Shown here piece after piece: positions 22,345-33,845 of a DNA stretch of 64,000 nucleotides. Source of the stretch: Pegoplata infirma (lineage: Eukaryota; Arthropoda; Insecta; Diptera; Anthomyiidae); assembly GCA_963921195.1 (NCBI GenBank), contig OY992537.1, forward strand, positions 204,190,581-204,254,580, written 5' to 3'. The stretch's first letter is position 1. Each line of letters opens with the position of its first letter. The translations under genes were made by a program, and so were the position numbers. The notes beneath the pieces are model-generated. The model searched no databases and was not told the origin of the DNA. It was given only the letters and a program-made list of their open reading frames with translations.

Positions 22345-22440
22345 AAAATCTAAGTATTAAAAATAAATAAAATCAGAATACTTTTAAATTCAAAAAGACA
22401 CACAACTGTTATTGGCGCCCAACGTGGGGCGCCAATAGAA
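22345..22440 (+). mobile_element. Probable LTR-retrotransposon remnant: LTR end plus tRNA-Lys primer-binding site
   Basis: The 18 bases at 22413-22430 (TGGCGCCCAACGTGGGGC) equal, from memory, the complement of the 3' end of fly tRNA-Lys including CCA. That is the primer-binding site of several gypsy-group LTR elements. It is preceded by AT-rich sequence ending in 'cacaactgttat', a plausible LTR 3' end. The next bases create a palindrome (ATTGGCGCC...GGCGCCAAT). No gag or pol is found nearby, so at most this is a stub. Confidence 0.4.
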
Positions 22441-22469
22441 AATATTCAGGCCCTTTAAATACCCTAGAC

Positions 22470-23025
22470 ATTATGGTATGATTCCGGCTGAGATGCGGAA
22501 AGTGTCGGAATATATAACCACTTGGTTATGTAATCTCTACAAATCATGTATAAACTGGTCATATATTTCTTAAAAATAGAGGGATACCAGAGTCGTTTTT
22601 ATCCAGAAGGTTGTAAAAAAACTCCCACACTGTTCAAAAGGATTCGGTAAGGGAGCACATTATATTTGCCTTTTCTAATATATAGGAGACTTTTAATAAT
22701 GTTATTCCAGATACGATAGTGGTGGCATTTTCAGGTCAAGTAGTTAATCACGAGATCATTTTTATTGCCTGCCATCGATTTATCAGTAGGTGCACCCCAC
22801 AGGATGTGCCCCCGTGGTGTGCTCGGAAACGGACACTGAATTCAATGCTGCTCGTGGTTGTAATGTTTTCGCATATGCTGACGATGTCGCGATAGCGGTA
22901 AAGGGGAAGCACCTGACACAATTAAGGAACATTTTTTAGGGTTCTCTGACAGATCTTTCTAAATGGGCAAGAGATTGTGGTCTGGGAGGTAATCGAAATA
23001 AAACTGAACATTTCTAGACTACAAA
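22470..23025 (+). pseudogene. Decayed non-LTR reverse transcriptase fragment
   Basis: Across several frames one can read MIPAEMRKVSEYITTWLCNL, RDTRVVFIQK, TFNNVIPDTIV (the motif around the first catalytic Asp, itself lost) and FAYADDVAIAVKGKHLTQL with the YADD catalytic box at about 22876-22887, then LSKWARDCGL. Stops and frameshifts interrupt it, and the segment between the RPISL-type region and the catalytic box is deleted. Its motif wording resembles the RNase-H-bearing element at 35664-38280, so both likely derive from one R1/LOA/I-like lineage. It is not functional. Confidence 0.75.
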
Positions 23026-23071
23026 GAAATTTTAGACATTATTGGAATTTTAAAGACGACGAGCTTGCCTC

Positions 23072-23853
23072 ATTGTACCCTACACCACTCTGTTGTACAG
23101 GGTGTAATGAGTTTGTACTGATTGTTGTAACAACCCGAAATATTGGTCCTAGACCCACCTTCAAGCATACCAATCGACTCAGAATCACTTTTTGAGTCGA
23201 TTTAGCGATGTCCATCCGTCTGTCCGTCCGTCCGTCTATGTAAGCGTTGTGCGCACCATACAGGTCGCAATTTTTAACCGATTTGTCTGAAATTTGAAAC
23301 TTGAGCTTTTTTTGACCCAAGGGCGGACGCTATTGAAATTGCAAAAAAATCGGTCCATGTTTAGACCAAGCCCCCTTTTCGAAGTTTGGCAGATAAAAGT
23401 ATTTTGTATTGACAAATCACCATTCCAAATTTTAAAGGAATCGGACCAGTTTTTCTTGTAGCTCCCATACAAACCCCTTTCCCGACATTCATATAAAACT
23501 TCATAAAAATATAAAATATTTTATTAAAATTTCGCCCGATATTCACTTAAAGCGGATTATCAACATATAGAAGCCTATTTCGCTCAAAAATGGTTTGTGA
23601 GTGTTTTCTACACTAATTCAAGTTTTTACAAAAGACAGATCCAATCGGTCCATGTTTGGACTTGGGACCCATTTTCCGGGTAACACTGGTGTGTATAGTC
23701 GGTCTTGACCGACTATAATTTTTATTTTTTATTTTTTTTGGTCTCAAATTTGAGATCAAAGTTGTTTGGACTTGGGGCTTATTTTCCGCGAAACAGTGGT
23801 ACCCTACGTATTATATGGTCGGTCTTGACCGACTATAATTTTCTTGCTTGTTT
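23072..23853 (+). mobile_element. Helentron/mini-me-like element, family B, with doubled 3' end
   Basis: It starts at 'taccctacaccactctgt', has 'tcgatttagcgatgtcc' followed by (GTCC/GTCT)n, and ends in GGTCGGTCTTGACCGACTAT plus 'ttcttgcttgttt'. The hairpin-containing 3' end is present twice, at about 23695-23725 and 23815-23850, each preceded by a 'gacttggg' and 'ttttccg' segment. The last 120-150 bp are therefore tandemly repeated, or two copies are joined. Confidence 0.65.
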
Positions 23854-24076
23854 TTTTTTTGTCTCAATCAAAATACGCTCGATGAGATCAAATTTGTTGC
23901 ACAGTGTTTTAATGATATTAATTAATTGAGCTGTGATACTTTTTAAATAGATGTTGTGAGATTATTTTGTTCATCGGCTGAGGTAGATCTTTCAACTTGA
24001 GGATCACCAAATCTTAAGTAAAAACACAATATATTTACCCTTTTTGGGGTTGTATAATACATATATTTTTTTTTTT

Positions 24077-25626
24077 ATACCCTCCACTTAGTGATAGAGG
24101 GTATATATAAGTTTCTCATTCCGTTTGTAACTTATCGAAATATCGGTCTGCGACCCCATAAAGTATATATATTAGAGTGTCCCTTATTTTGGAAATGTTG
24201 GGTATGTTGAGACGGTACCGCCTCATTTTTTTCCTTTTGACTAAAAAATAACTCAGGAAAAATTTTACGCCCCTACGACCACGCCTTCCCTACGCGACGG
24301 GGCCTTAAAGAACGGGGCCTTAAAAATCATTTTTCCATACAAACCAAAAAATTTTTTTTTGATTTTAAATTTTTTTGTTATTAATTATAATATGACTTGG
24401 TTAGCTTATTCACGACAAAAAATTTGATTTTGGTGGGATGAGGCTTTCAGTTCTAAAAAATTTTTCGAAAAAAAAAATTTAGAGCTTTTGGGGTCCTACA
24501 GTAAAAATTTTTTAAAAAAATTTTTTTGTTAGTTTTGACAAGCAACGGTTTTAGTTGTAATGTTGCTTTTAATGACATATATTCATAAAAAAATATTATT
24601 CATATCTGTGACATCTTGATCGTGTATCGAAAAACATCAAAAATGCATTTTTTACCCTTTTTTAGATCACGATAAAGATGTCACATATAGGAATAATATT
24701 TTTTTATGAAAATATATCGTTAAAAGCAACAATTCAACTAAAACGGTTGCTTGTCGAAACTAAAAAAAAATATTTTTTAAAAAATTTTTACTGTAGGACC
24801 CCAAAAGCTCTAAATTTTTTTTTCGAAAAATTTTTTAGAACTGAAAGCCTCATCTCACCAAAATCAAATTTTTTGTCGTGAATAAGCTAACCAAGTAATA
24901 TTATAATAAATAACAAAAAAAATAAAGATCAAAAAAAAATTTTTTGGTTTGTGTGGAAAAATGATTTTTAAGGCCCCGTTCTTTAAGGCCCCGTCGCGTA
25001 GGGAAGGCGTGGTCGTAGGGGCGTAAAATTTTTCCTGAGTTATTTTTTAGTCAAAAGGAAAAAAATGAGGGGGTACCGTCTCAACATTTCCAACATTTCC
25101 AAAATAAGGGACACTCTAATATATATAATTGATCAGTGATCGATTTAAAGACATACTAGCGATGTCCGTCTGTCTGTGGAAATGGTGATCACGGCCAAAA
25201 TATTACATGGAGATGACTAAAACTTAACATATTTATTGGAAGCTCCACCAGGCCGTTTAGTATTGCGTAATATCGGTTCAGTAGTTCAAAAGTTTTGAAC
25301 GAAAATATAAGGAAACCTTAAACATGTTGGTACATTCAACATAACCTAAAAATACAAAATGCTTTAATTCGGCTGCTGGTTGACATATGTGAACATAATT
25401 TAACACCGAATGGTATTTTAACAAGTACGAACATATTTTTTGACAAAAAAAAAAAAAAAAAAAAATCGCGGATTTTTACCAATTTTTTTTTTCGCGGAAA
25501 ATTTTTATAAAAGAAAATTTATTTTTTTTTAGTAATTTTCTTTAAAAAAAGTTTTTTGCGATAATCTTTTGAAATTGTGGAGGGTATCAATACATTCGGC
25601 AAGGCCGAACTTAACTTCTTTACTTC
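24077..25626 (+). mobile_element. Helentron/mini-me-like element, family A, split by a palindromic insertion
   Basis: It starts at 'ataccctccacttagtgata' and ends with 'gtggagggtatcaa', the hairpin 'ttcggcaaggccgaa' and 'cttaacttctttactt'. The 948-bp palindrome at 24172-25119 interrupts it inside the 'aagtatatata' / 'attgatcagtgatcgattt' junction. After it the copy resumes with 'agcgatgtccgtctgtctg'. It is the same subfamily as 8182-8791. Confidence 0.7.
24172..25119. mobile_element. Full-length palindromic (foldback) element, 948 bp
   Basis: The ends TTAGAGTGTCCCTTATTTTG and its reverse complement continue as near-perfect inverted repeats to a loop of only about 40 nt at 24625-24664. Each arm is about 450 bp and arm identity is high by eye. 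It sits in a (TA)n stretch, which hides the exact target duplication. No ORF of note. It inserted after the family-A element around it. Confidence 0.88.
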
Positions 25627-25811
25627 TTTTTAATTATATTTACTTCAATATAATTAAATAGCAACTACTCCACTGGCTCCACTTAGTCTTTCGGGTGTAA
25701 TTCGGGTATCTTTCGGTGTATAACTCGGAAACCTTTGGGAATCATCGGGTTCTAGAGCCCCGGCTCTTGTGTCCTCGGATTAAGAAACTCCTCAGGTACA
25801 AATCCTATAAA
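25627..25811. other. Short intron stretch before the minisatellite
   Basis: It contains 'ttcgggtgtaattcgggta'-type short repeats and is slightly GC-richer than its surroundings. Nothing else is recognised. Confidence 0.4.
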
Positions 25812-26185
25812 TCCGCACAAACCGCGAACGCGAAGGCTGTCAAATTGTGTTTGGTTAGAACAGACCGCTAAGTCTGAAAATTATAATTGTGTTTTGTTCT
25901 AGCAAACCGCAAAGGCTGTAAATTAGCACAAACCGCGAAGGCTGTAAACTAATAACAGTCCGCAGAGGCTTTAACTCCAGACAGACCGCGAAAGCTGTAA
26001 AATTGTGTTTCGTTAGAACAGTCCGCGTAGGCTGTAATTTTTTTACAGTCCGCAGAGGCCGTATATCCGAACCGACTGCGTGTAATGTAAAATTGTGTTT
26101 TGGATAAACCAGACCGAGAGAGCTGTAAATTAAAACAGACCGCAAAGGCGGTAAAATTTAAACAGCCCGCAGAGGCTGCAAATTC
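25812..26185. repeat. GC-rich minisatellite with hairpin-forming units
   Basis: About ten units resembling ACAGACCGCGAAGGCTGTAA are separated by variable AT spacers, with some spacers containing 'attgtgttttgtta'. Each unit core can fold, because a 5' CAG(A/T/C)C pairs with a 3' G(T/G)CTG. The unit is strikingly GC-rich against an AT-rich background. Overlapping minus-strand frames here are repeat by-products. Confidence 0.75.
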
Positions 26186-26221
26186 CATAAGATACTTAAT
26201 GTTACAACCGCTGTGTTTACA

Positions 26222-26566
26222 CACAAAAAAACAAAAAATTTTTGATCGAAATTTACATTTTTTTTTTCATTTTACAAATTTTAAAATTTTTTTTACAACA
26301 AAAATCAAGTAAGTAAATTCACGTGAATTCCTTGTAAGTTTTATTACGTTGTAAATTTACAATTTTATTGGTAAAAAGCTTGTAAAATTACAAAAAATCA
26401 CGAAACCTCATTGTAAGTTTTATTGCTTCAAAAAATTGTAAATTTGAAATTTTATTAGTAAAAAGCTAGTAAAATTACAAAATTATTGGTAAAAAGGAAT
26501 ATAAGGAATTCTTGTCAAATAGGAGGTAGCAAAAAAAAGTTATAAATTTTACAGGGGTTTTTTTAG
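26222..26566. mobile_element. hAT-like MITE, family E, with 8-bp target duplication
   Basis: The ends are CACAAAAAAAC and the reverse of CACTAAAAAAAC. TGTTTACA is directly repeated at 26214-26221 and 26567-26574, the 8-bp duplication typical of hAT. The interior is made of 'acaattttattggt' and 'aaaagcttgtaaaattac' motifs seen in the other family-E copies. This copy sets the family's boundaries. Confidence 0.75.
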
Positions 26567-26574
26567 TGTTTACA

Positions 26575-29129
26575 CATTTTAGCAAAAATAGGAACATTGT
26601 TGATCCGAGTTCGATAGGCAACGTTACAATGTTACAAACAAGTGAAGACCAGGGACTATTTAGGACTTTCGCGCATTTGATTAATGCTTCAGATTCTAAA
26701 ACATTTAAGATTCAAATTCATGTTGCAAAGTATTTTAGATGTCCATAGCACGAAACGTTTTTGCGAGTTCATCCTAATGTTTTTTTTTTTATTGCTGACT
26801 TCGCATCCGTCCCTTGTCAACATAAAATCCATAACATCAACACCGGTACTTTACCTTTACAAACATATTTCTCTTCAAACCTTTTGATATTTTTGTGAAA
26901 AGTAAAATACTCTACCTTCCCTACCTTTCCCGTAAATAATAAATGACCTTTCATGGCTTAAATGTCTGGTGTATATTTTTTGTTTTATTGTTGTTCAGTT
27001 GTTGTAAACAAATTAACATACCACGTTTTTTTCCATACAGTCTACCCAAAATACACCCATACTCCTACTGGGTTAACATAAGAGTTCCAGCTTTGCTGTT
27101 CATTTGGTTGGAGGTTTTTGTTGTTCATTTTTTGTTGTATTGTATTGACCGCGCTCGTATTATTTTAAAATTATTATTTGCCTGAAAAAGTTTTTAGTTA
27201 GGAGCGGGGTTTTATAAATAATTTTTATTTAGGGTGTTTATGGAAGAAAGGAAATCGCCAAAACTATATGGTTTTCTGTGGAAAAGATGAATCTGACTCT
27301 TAAAAGTCTTCCATTTTTTTTTTTTTCTGGATTTAGGAATTGTGTTATAAGAAAATGTATTCGGAATTAAGAATTTTTCTGTAAGAAAGAAAGTTTTCAA
27401 ATCGGAGAATTTTTCTGAAAGAAAAAGTTTTACAAATCTGAGAATTTTTCTATTAGAAAAATGTCCAAGATCCTTAGAACTATTCTAATAAAAACATGTC
27501 TCGGAATTTCAGAATTTTTAAAGGCGCTGGTATCTTCGAAACAATGAAATGATGGTTATAGAAAAAGGAGCTAGATTTTCTTAACTTAAATAAAAATATA
27601 TATAAAAATATATATTTCCAACATTTCGTCGGTGCTGTGATGAGTCAAAACGCCTATGTGTATTTCAAAGTTTTTTGAAGAGCCTTTAAGAACACCTGAA
27701 TCTGGTGATTTTGCACGGTTTTTCATACGACGAAATTATGGAGATAGATACTGTGCAATATAATTTGAATGAAATATTATTTTAAAGCCCCGCGAAGGAA
27801 CAAAATAAAGCTGATCTTTTCTCCTCTTCAAAAAATTTTAAAAAACATATGAGTGTTTTCGTCAATGTTTATGTTTGTCTTGAATACCCCTAATATCTTT
27901 GCATTATTACACTTTTTTATTTCCTCGATTATTATTAGCCATTTTTTTGTGGTTGGTTAACTTTTTTTATATTTGGGTTTGGATTATTGTTTGGCAAAAA
28001 AAAACATACAAAATAAATAGAAAATAGTAGTAAAATTTGTTTTTCCGTTGAGTTGTTGTATTATACTCCAAATAATATAATTTTCTTAACTTTAACGTTC
28101 CTTTTTATTTTTGTGAATTTAAATTTGTAATTTTCTGATGCGATTATTACAGCAAATTGCCCCATTATTACAGCAAACAATACAATTGTTTACTTTTGAT
28201 TATGTTTTTTTGAGTTAAAAGACGCGGAAATTTCGCTATTTTTGGTTTGTTTAACTTTAACTACAAAAGAAATTATTTAACTTTTCCGAAGAAAGTATTT
28301 TAAGAGCTAGTGGAAAATTGAGCAATTGTAAAAGTATTAATGGTTTGGTACAATAATACACAGTGGGGTAGATAATTTTGACTTTTTTCCGAATTTGAAA
28401 ATTGTCGGGGTCAGAAAAGTTGTAATATTAACACACAAAAATATTCGGCCTGTATATGATTCATGTATGATCATTAGGGTGCACCAAAAAAATAAAGTTG
28501 TTGAATATTGACCGTAACTATGCCTAGAAATATGCATTTGGGTGTAAAAATATGTTATATAGGGTAATCGGATGTGGGTAAGGCGTGCCGCATCGGCCCT
28601 GAAGTTTGAAAAACAGATTACCAGGAGAAAATATGACTTTTTTGTAATTTTTTCGATATTTTGAGATAAGTTTGAATTCAAATGATCACTAAATTGTAAT
28701 TAAGAGTTAATTGTCTATCTAAAAAGGTACTGAAAAGTAAAATTGTAAATCAGCCGAGTTATTACAACTTCCCCCGGCAACTAACGTGTGGCAAACCTCT
28801 TGACCACATCGAGCCCAATTTTTGAAATTTATTGAAATTATATACTGCAACAATTTTTTTTTATTTTCCAAGATCCATGTACTAAGATGATGAGTATTTA
28901 TAATATTGTCTTTTGATAACTTTTTTTAATTTTATGCTAAAAAGGTCTAATTTTTTAAGCACGGTTTTCAAATCTCCAATTTTAAATCCTTATTTTTTTT
29001 TTTGTTTAAGAAATTTTAAAAAATTTACTACTGGAGTTTAAGGATTTGTTAAGCACATATAAAGGAATAAAAACCCCAAAAAATTGTAGGCTTTGCTGTT
29101 TTCATTTGGCTATTACAGTCACTGTTGCC
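26575..29129. other. Intron sequence without recognised features
   Basis: AT-rich sequence with scattered short open frames but no domain, RNA gene or definable repeat. 'agaatttttctgtaagaaag'-like phrases recur loosely at 27360-27480, a weak local repeat. Confidence 0.4.
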
Positions 29130-29575
29130 AAGTTAGAGGTTTTCCCGCTAAATCTAGCGCTTTTTGTTTGAATTTAGCGGGGGGAAATTGGTTTTAGCGG
29201 GAACGCTGCTTTAGCGGGAAAATCTAGAGCTTTTTGTTTGGATTTAGTTGGAAAAATTTTTAGGTTTTTTTCCAATTCTTCTTTGTTTTCAATCGAAAAC
29301 GCCAAGTTTGTCGAATTTTAGCGCTTTTTTTGTAACTTAGAGGAAGACTTTTATATTTTCCCGCTAAATTCTTTTCGGCGGTTTTTTTGCGAGTTTTTAT
29401 TGAAAAGTCAATTTTCGTAGAAAAAACAATTTGGAGGTTTTTTTTTAATTTTTTTTTTGTCTATCAAAAATGCCAAGTTTTTCGGTTTTCAGCGCTTTTT
29501 TTCGTAATTTAGCAAAGAGAATTTAAAATTTTCCCTGCTAAATTTATTTTTGGCGGTTTCTACCACATTACAGTT
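29130..29575. repeat. Degenerate repeat with CCCGCTAAAT / TAGCGCTTTTT motifs
   Basis: 'tttcccgctaaat' and 'tagcgctttttt' recur several times (29133, 29155, 29318, 29357, 29490) in both orientations ('tttagcgggaa'). It looks like a decayed transposon interior or an irregular tandem array; no ends were identified. Confidence 0.45.
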
Positions 29576-29622
29576 ATGTAGTTTCGGCGGATTTCGGGAA
29601 AGTAGTGATTTTTGGCACTTTT

Positions 29623-30497
29623 TATACCCTCCACTCTAGTGATAGAGGGTATATATAAGTTTGTCATTCCGTTTGTAACACCTCGAAATATTGGTCTAGG
29701 ACCCCATAAAGTATATATATTCATGATCCTCGATCGATTTTAAGACGATCTAGCGATGTCCGTCCGTCCGTCCGTCCGTCTGTCCGTCTGTCTGTCTGTT
29801 GAAAACACGCTAACTTTTGAAAGACTTTACGGAGGCTCCTGACGTTTGGCATATATGTTGGGCATTTACCTGGTCAGGTTGGTATTGCAATCCAGCGAAA
29901 TCGGTCCAGTGGTTCAAAAGTTATAAGCAAATGAGTAAATTTCGGCAAGGGTTTTTCTGGAATTTTCGAGATAAAACACACGGTAACTTTCGAACGGCAA
30001 TTCGGAGGGTGCTGAAGTGTGGCATGTATGTTTGTCGTTCCTCTAGTCCGGTTCGTTTTAAATTTCAGCCAAATCGGTCCAGCGGTTCAAAAGTTATTAG
30101 CAAAGACGTAAATTTCAGATTAGTTTCACCTTAAATTCACGTATTGAAAACCCGTTAAACATGTTTTAAAAACATTTGTAAGTCAAAAAAATATTTTACA
30201 AGGTTTTTTTGTCACACAAAAATATTTTTACACTAAAACAAAAAAAAAATACACTCAAAAAAAATTTTACACTCAAAAAAAATTTTACACCAAAAAAAAA
30301 TTTTACACTCAAAAAAAAATTAGCAATTTTTTTTTTTTTTTAAATTAATAAAAAAAAAGTTTTTTTACACAAAATAAAATATTTCTAACCAAAAATTTTA
30401 TTTTTTTCACGTTAGAAAATTTACTATCACTTAAAAAGGGCATTGTGGAGGGTATTCATAGATTCGGCCAAGTCGAATTTAACTTTTCTACTTGTTT
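29623..30497 (+). mobile_element. Helentron/mini-me-like element, family A (best-preserved copy)
   Basis: It is complete by eye: start 'tataccctccactctagtga' and 'tagagggtatata', then 'agcgatgtccgtccgtccgt' with about nine GTCC/GTCT units, a pair of 'tggttcaaaagttata' subrepeats in the middle, and an 'acactcaaaaaaaatttt' minisatellite at 30245-30330. The end is 'gtggagggtattcatagatt', the hairpin 'ttcggccaagtcgaattt' and 'cttttctacttgttt'. Start and end share the inverted block ATACCCTCCAC/GTGGAGGGTAT. It is noncoding and serves as the reference for other copies. Confidence 0.7.
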
Positions 30498-30806
30498 AGC
30501 TTTTATTTTTATTTTTTTTTTGGGGTTTTTTTTTAAAACTTCATATGTTTTGGACCGAATTATATCAACACGAGATAGAATAATACAATTCGCAAATTTA
30601 GGGCAAAATTGAGAAATTAAATATTGCCCCAACTAAAGGTAAAATTTAGGAGATTTTGAATTTTAAAACATTAACAGATTTTGTAAGTGGAAATAATGAA
30701 ACTACTTGATGCCATTTTAAAAGGTCTTAACATTTTTTTACTTAAATTCAGATTATTAACCCTTTATTGCTGGTGGGCCTATTCGACCCTATGAACAAAA
30801 TACACT

Positions 30807-31505
30807 CCCGAGTAAAAATTTTTATATGATGCAATACATAATGATATATAACACAATATATATTTATACGCAATTTAATCCGAATAATGGTGGATGTTTT
30901 TGAATTAAAAAATATCAACTTGTATAAAATATGATTCGATTTCATCCGAGTTTTGACCAGACATTGCCATATTTCATTGGATCCAATTAGATCTAATTGC
31001 ATAAAAACATAAAAAATCGTGGTGTGTTTTGGTTTGGGTGAGTTACACGATACATTCACCAAACATATAATTTTCTAAAACAAAAAAAATGTTTGGGTAT
31101 GCTTCGAACCAGATAGGTGATATACATAACCCTAACAAGGAAATGTTTAGGAACATTTTAAAAGTTTCTTATACTTTGCTTAAAAAACTTAGAACATTTT
31201 TGGTTAATTGGAAACATTTAATTGGAAACATTTAATTGGAAACATTTATATATGAAACAGAATAAGCTATATAAAATTTTATATTAAATTATACAGAAAA
31301 ACAGATTTTGTATTGGCCCTAATATTATTTCATATATTTATATCAACCGTATACCTATTAATCCGAATCATGATTAAATTATATATTACAACATATGACT
31401 GCATTTAAAAAAATTAGAAAATACCTCACGGGATGTATAATCATATAAGATTTATTATGTTTGTATCAAGTTATATATTGTTATATATGTTTATTTTTAC
31501 TCGGG
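30807..31505. mobile_element. AT-rich TIR element, CCCGAGTAAAAA family
   Basis: CCCGAGTAAAAA at 30807 is matched by TTTTTACTCGGG ending at 31505. The interior is rich in 'tatataattata'-like and 'gatctaattg' sequence. The same ends bound elements near 59005-59698 and 60189-60816. No target duplication is evident and the interior is only partly palindromic. Confidence 0.65.
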
Positions 31506-31549
31506 CTTACATTATCTTCATTAAATGAAAAAAATTATAGGCCCCACTG

Positions 31550-32390
31550 CACAGTGCCACATTTAGCCAATCTAGCACGACAAAAATAAAAAAATAAAAG
31601 TTCCCCGATTTTTATGATTTGTTTGTATGTATTATAAAACATTCCTAATAACACGGAAATACTCATATAAGTACTATAATTCTATCAGTTATTAAGATGT
31701 GGGTGCATAAAGTTGCATCTTGTAAAATCCGGAAAGTAGTGTTCATTATTTCGCAATAATTAAGTCGATTTTAAATTGTTGTAACTTTTTAGCAAAAAAA
31801 TATATTTATACAATCTTTAATGGTAATTTTAAAGGATATTTAAAGGATTTAAGTCATATCTTTTCTTCTTTTTTTAAACAATTTTTTCTATTTTTTATTA
31901 AATTTTTAATATAATAAAAAATTTTAAAAAGAAAATTATATATTTATTTTTTTTTATGGAATAGAACTTTTGTGTTTAGTCTCTATTGGTCGCCGGACTT
32001 TTTCAGACATATTGACCAATATCCATAGTACTTATTTCAACGGCTAACTTTTGCGACCGTCTGCGGCGCCGACTACAGTGGGGCGATATGTAAACCTTGT
32101 TTTTACATATTTTTTAAACATATTTTTAAAAAGTGGGCGTGGCAGTTGTCTGACTGCCCCCTTTTTTTGTGGTATTATTTCTGCAGTTCTTCAGAGTATA
32201 TATACCAAGTTTAAAGAAATTACAACCAAAATTAAAAATTTTTTAAAAAGTGGGCGTGGCCGTTAACTGGCCTCCCATATTTTTCATAATGTTGTTTTTG
32301 AAGTCAAAACGAACATTTACACCGAATTTCCAGTCAATATAAATAAAATTGGATTTTTGTCGTCCTAGATTGGCCAAATGTGGCACTGTG
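31550..32390. mobile_element. TIR element with CACAGTGCCACATTT ends, 5-bp duplication
   Basis: The termini CACAGTGCCACATTTAGCCA and reverse-complementary 'tggccaaatgtggcactgtg' extend over about 30 bp with one mismatch. CACTG is directly repeated at 31545-31549 and 32391-32395. The interior holds the 'aaaagtgggcgtggc' motif twice (32129, 32249). It is immediately followed by the middle of a family-A copy. Confidence 0.65.
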
Positions 32391-32395
32391 CACTG

Positions 32396-33845
32396 CAGTG
32401 GTTCAAAAGTTATAAGCAAAAAAGTGAATTTTGGTAAGGGTTTTCGAGAATTTACGTGATAAAAAACACGCTAACAATTGGAAGAACATCCTGAAGCTCC
32501 TGAAGCTTGTCATATATATTTTTTGTTCCTCTAGTCTTGTTGGTATTGAATTTCATCAAAATCGGTAAGGCGCACTGTGGCCGAAATCACTGGCCTAGCG
32601 GCGCTTAAGTCAAAATTAAAAAATTAAGATCGATAAATGTTTTTGCACTGCATCGTTTACCTATACTTCACAGAAAAAATTTAAGTTTTTATTTTTTTTT
32701 GCTTTCAATATTCTCACAGCTGTTACTCAGTGAGTTTTTTTGACACTTTTGAGTCAATTGTTTATACATTTTGAGCCAAAAAGTTTTAATTGAAAGTAAA
32801 AGGTATGTTTTAACCAAAAAAATAAATGTTTGTGGCCTGCGTGTATCTAGTTTAATATTAGTGCATTATAGAAGTTGACATTTGTGATATAACCTATAGT
32901 TTCATGGACTGCAACTTTTGAAATTCGATCGTATTCGGTTCAATTCCTGTTTTGTTTATTATTTTGGGTTATTTTTGTTGTGACGTTTCAGTATGGCGTG
33001 CTAGTTCGCGCAAGTTGTTCGGTTTTTTAAGGTCCATCTGCCTGTCCAACTAAACAGTATAAACGCGATACAGACCACAATTTTCAATCGATTTGGCTAA
33101 AATTTGAAATTTAAGATTAAGATTTATCGAAAGAACAAAACCTATTTAAATTTTTGACAAAATCGGTCCATGTTATCCCATAGCCCCCATGATAATTTCC
33201 ACTTCAAGTTTTACTTAAAAAGCTCTAACAATAGTATTTTAACAAATATTCTCTTGAAATTCGACTGTTAAATGTTTTTTGTAGCCATAAATAATCACTC
33301 TAAATTTTAACGGAATCGGAACATTTTAACTTCTAGTCCTCATACAGACCACGCTCCCGATATTCACATAAATTTCCAAAAATACATAAAAAAAACTGAA
33401 ATAAATAAATATGGTTAAAAAATAAATTCTTTCTAAGTTTTATAATCAGAAATATGCATTGCGCTTTATTATTTTACATTTCCGAATTAAGCGCCGCTAG
33501 ATTGGGTGTTTCGGCCACTACATATATTTTAAGTTTGAGGCAAATCGGTTCATAAACAACTTTTAAAAACATTGAGCAGTCGCAAAAATATTTTACAACT
33601 TCTTCCGTCACTCAAAAATATTTTAACACTAAAAAAAAAAAATATTACACTCAAAAAAAATTCTACACTTCTACAAAAATAAATTTTTGTTTTTACAAAA
33701 GAGGCTAAAAAAGGGTTTAAGTCAAAGTAAAAATTTCTAATCAAAATTGTTAATTTTTCATGTCACGCTAGAAAATTTAGTATCACTTAAAAAAGGCATT
33801 GTGGAGTGTATTCATATATTCGGCCAAGTCGAATTTAGCTTTTAT
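32396..33845 (+). mobile_element. Helentron/mini-me-like element, family A, 5'-truncated and interrupted
   Basis: 'cagtggttcaaaagttataa' through 'aaaatcggtaagg' matches the middle of 29623-30497. After an inserted TIR element it resumes at about 33520 and ends with 'attcggccaagtcgaattt'. The start block and GTCY run are absent, probably because of the element at 31550-32390. Confidence 0.55.
32573..33519. mobile_element. TIR element with TGGCCGAAA ends
   Basis: Left 'cactgtggccgaaatcactg' and 'ctagcggcgctta' are mirrored at the right by 'taagcgccgctag' and 'gtgtttcggccact'. It interrupts a family-A copy. A lone similar end ('cactatggccgaaaac') occurs at about 45533. No intact ORF. Confidence 0.6.

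Noticed and set aside
25855..26224. Overlapping minus-strand frames of about 90 residues at 25855-26224
   Set aside because: Produced by the GC-rich minisatellite; the peptide repeats mirror the DNA repeat.
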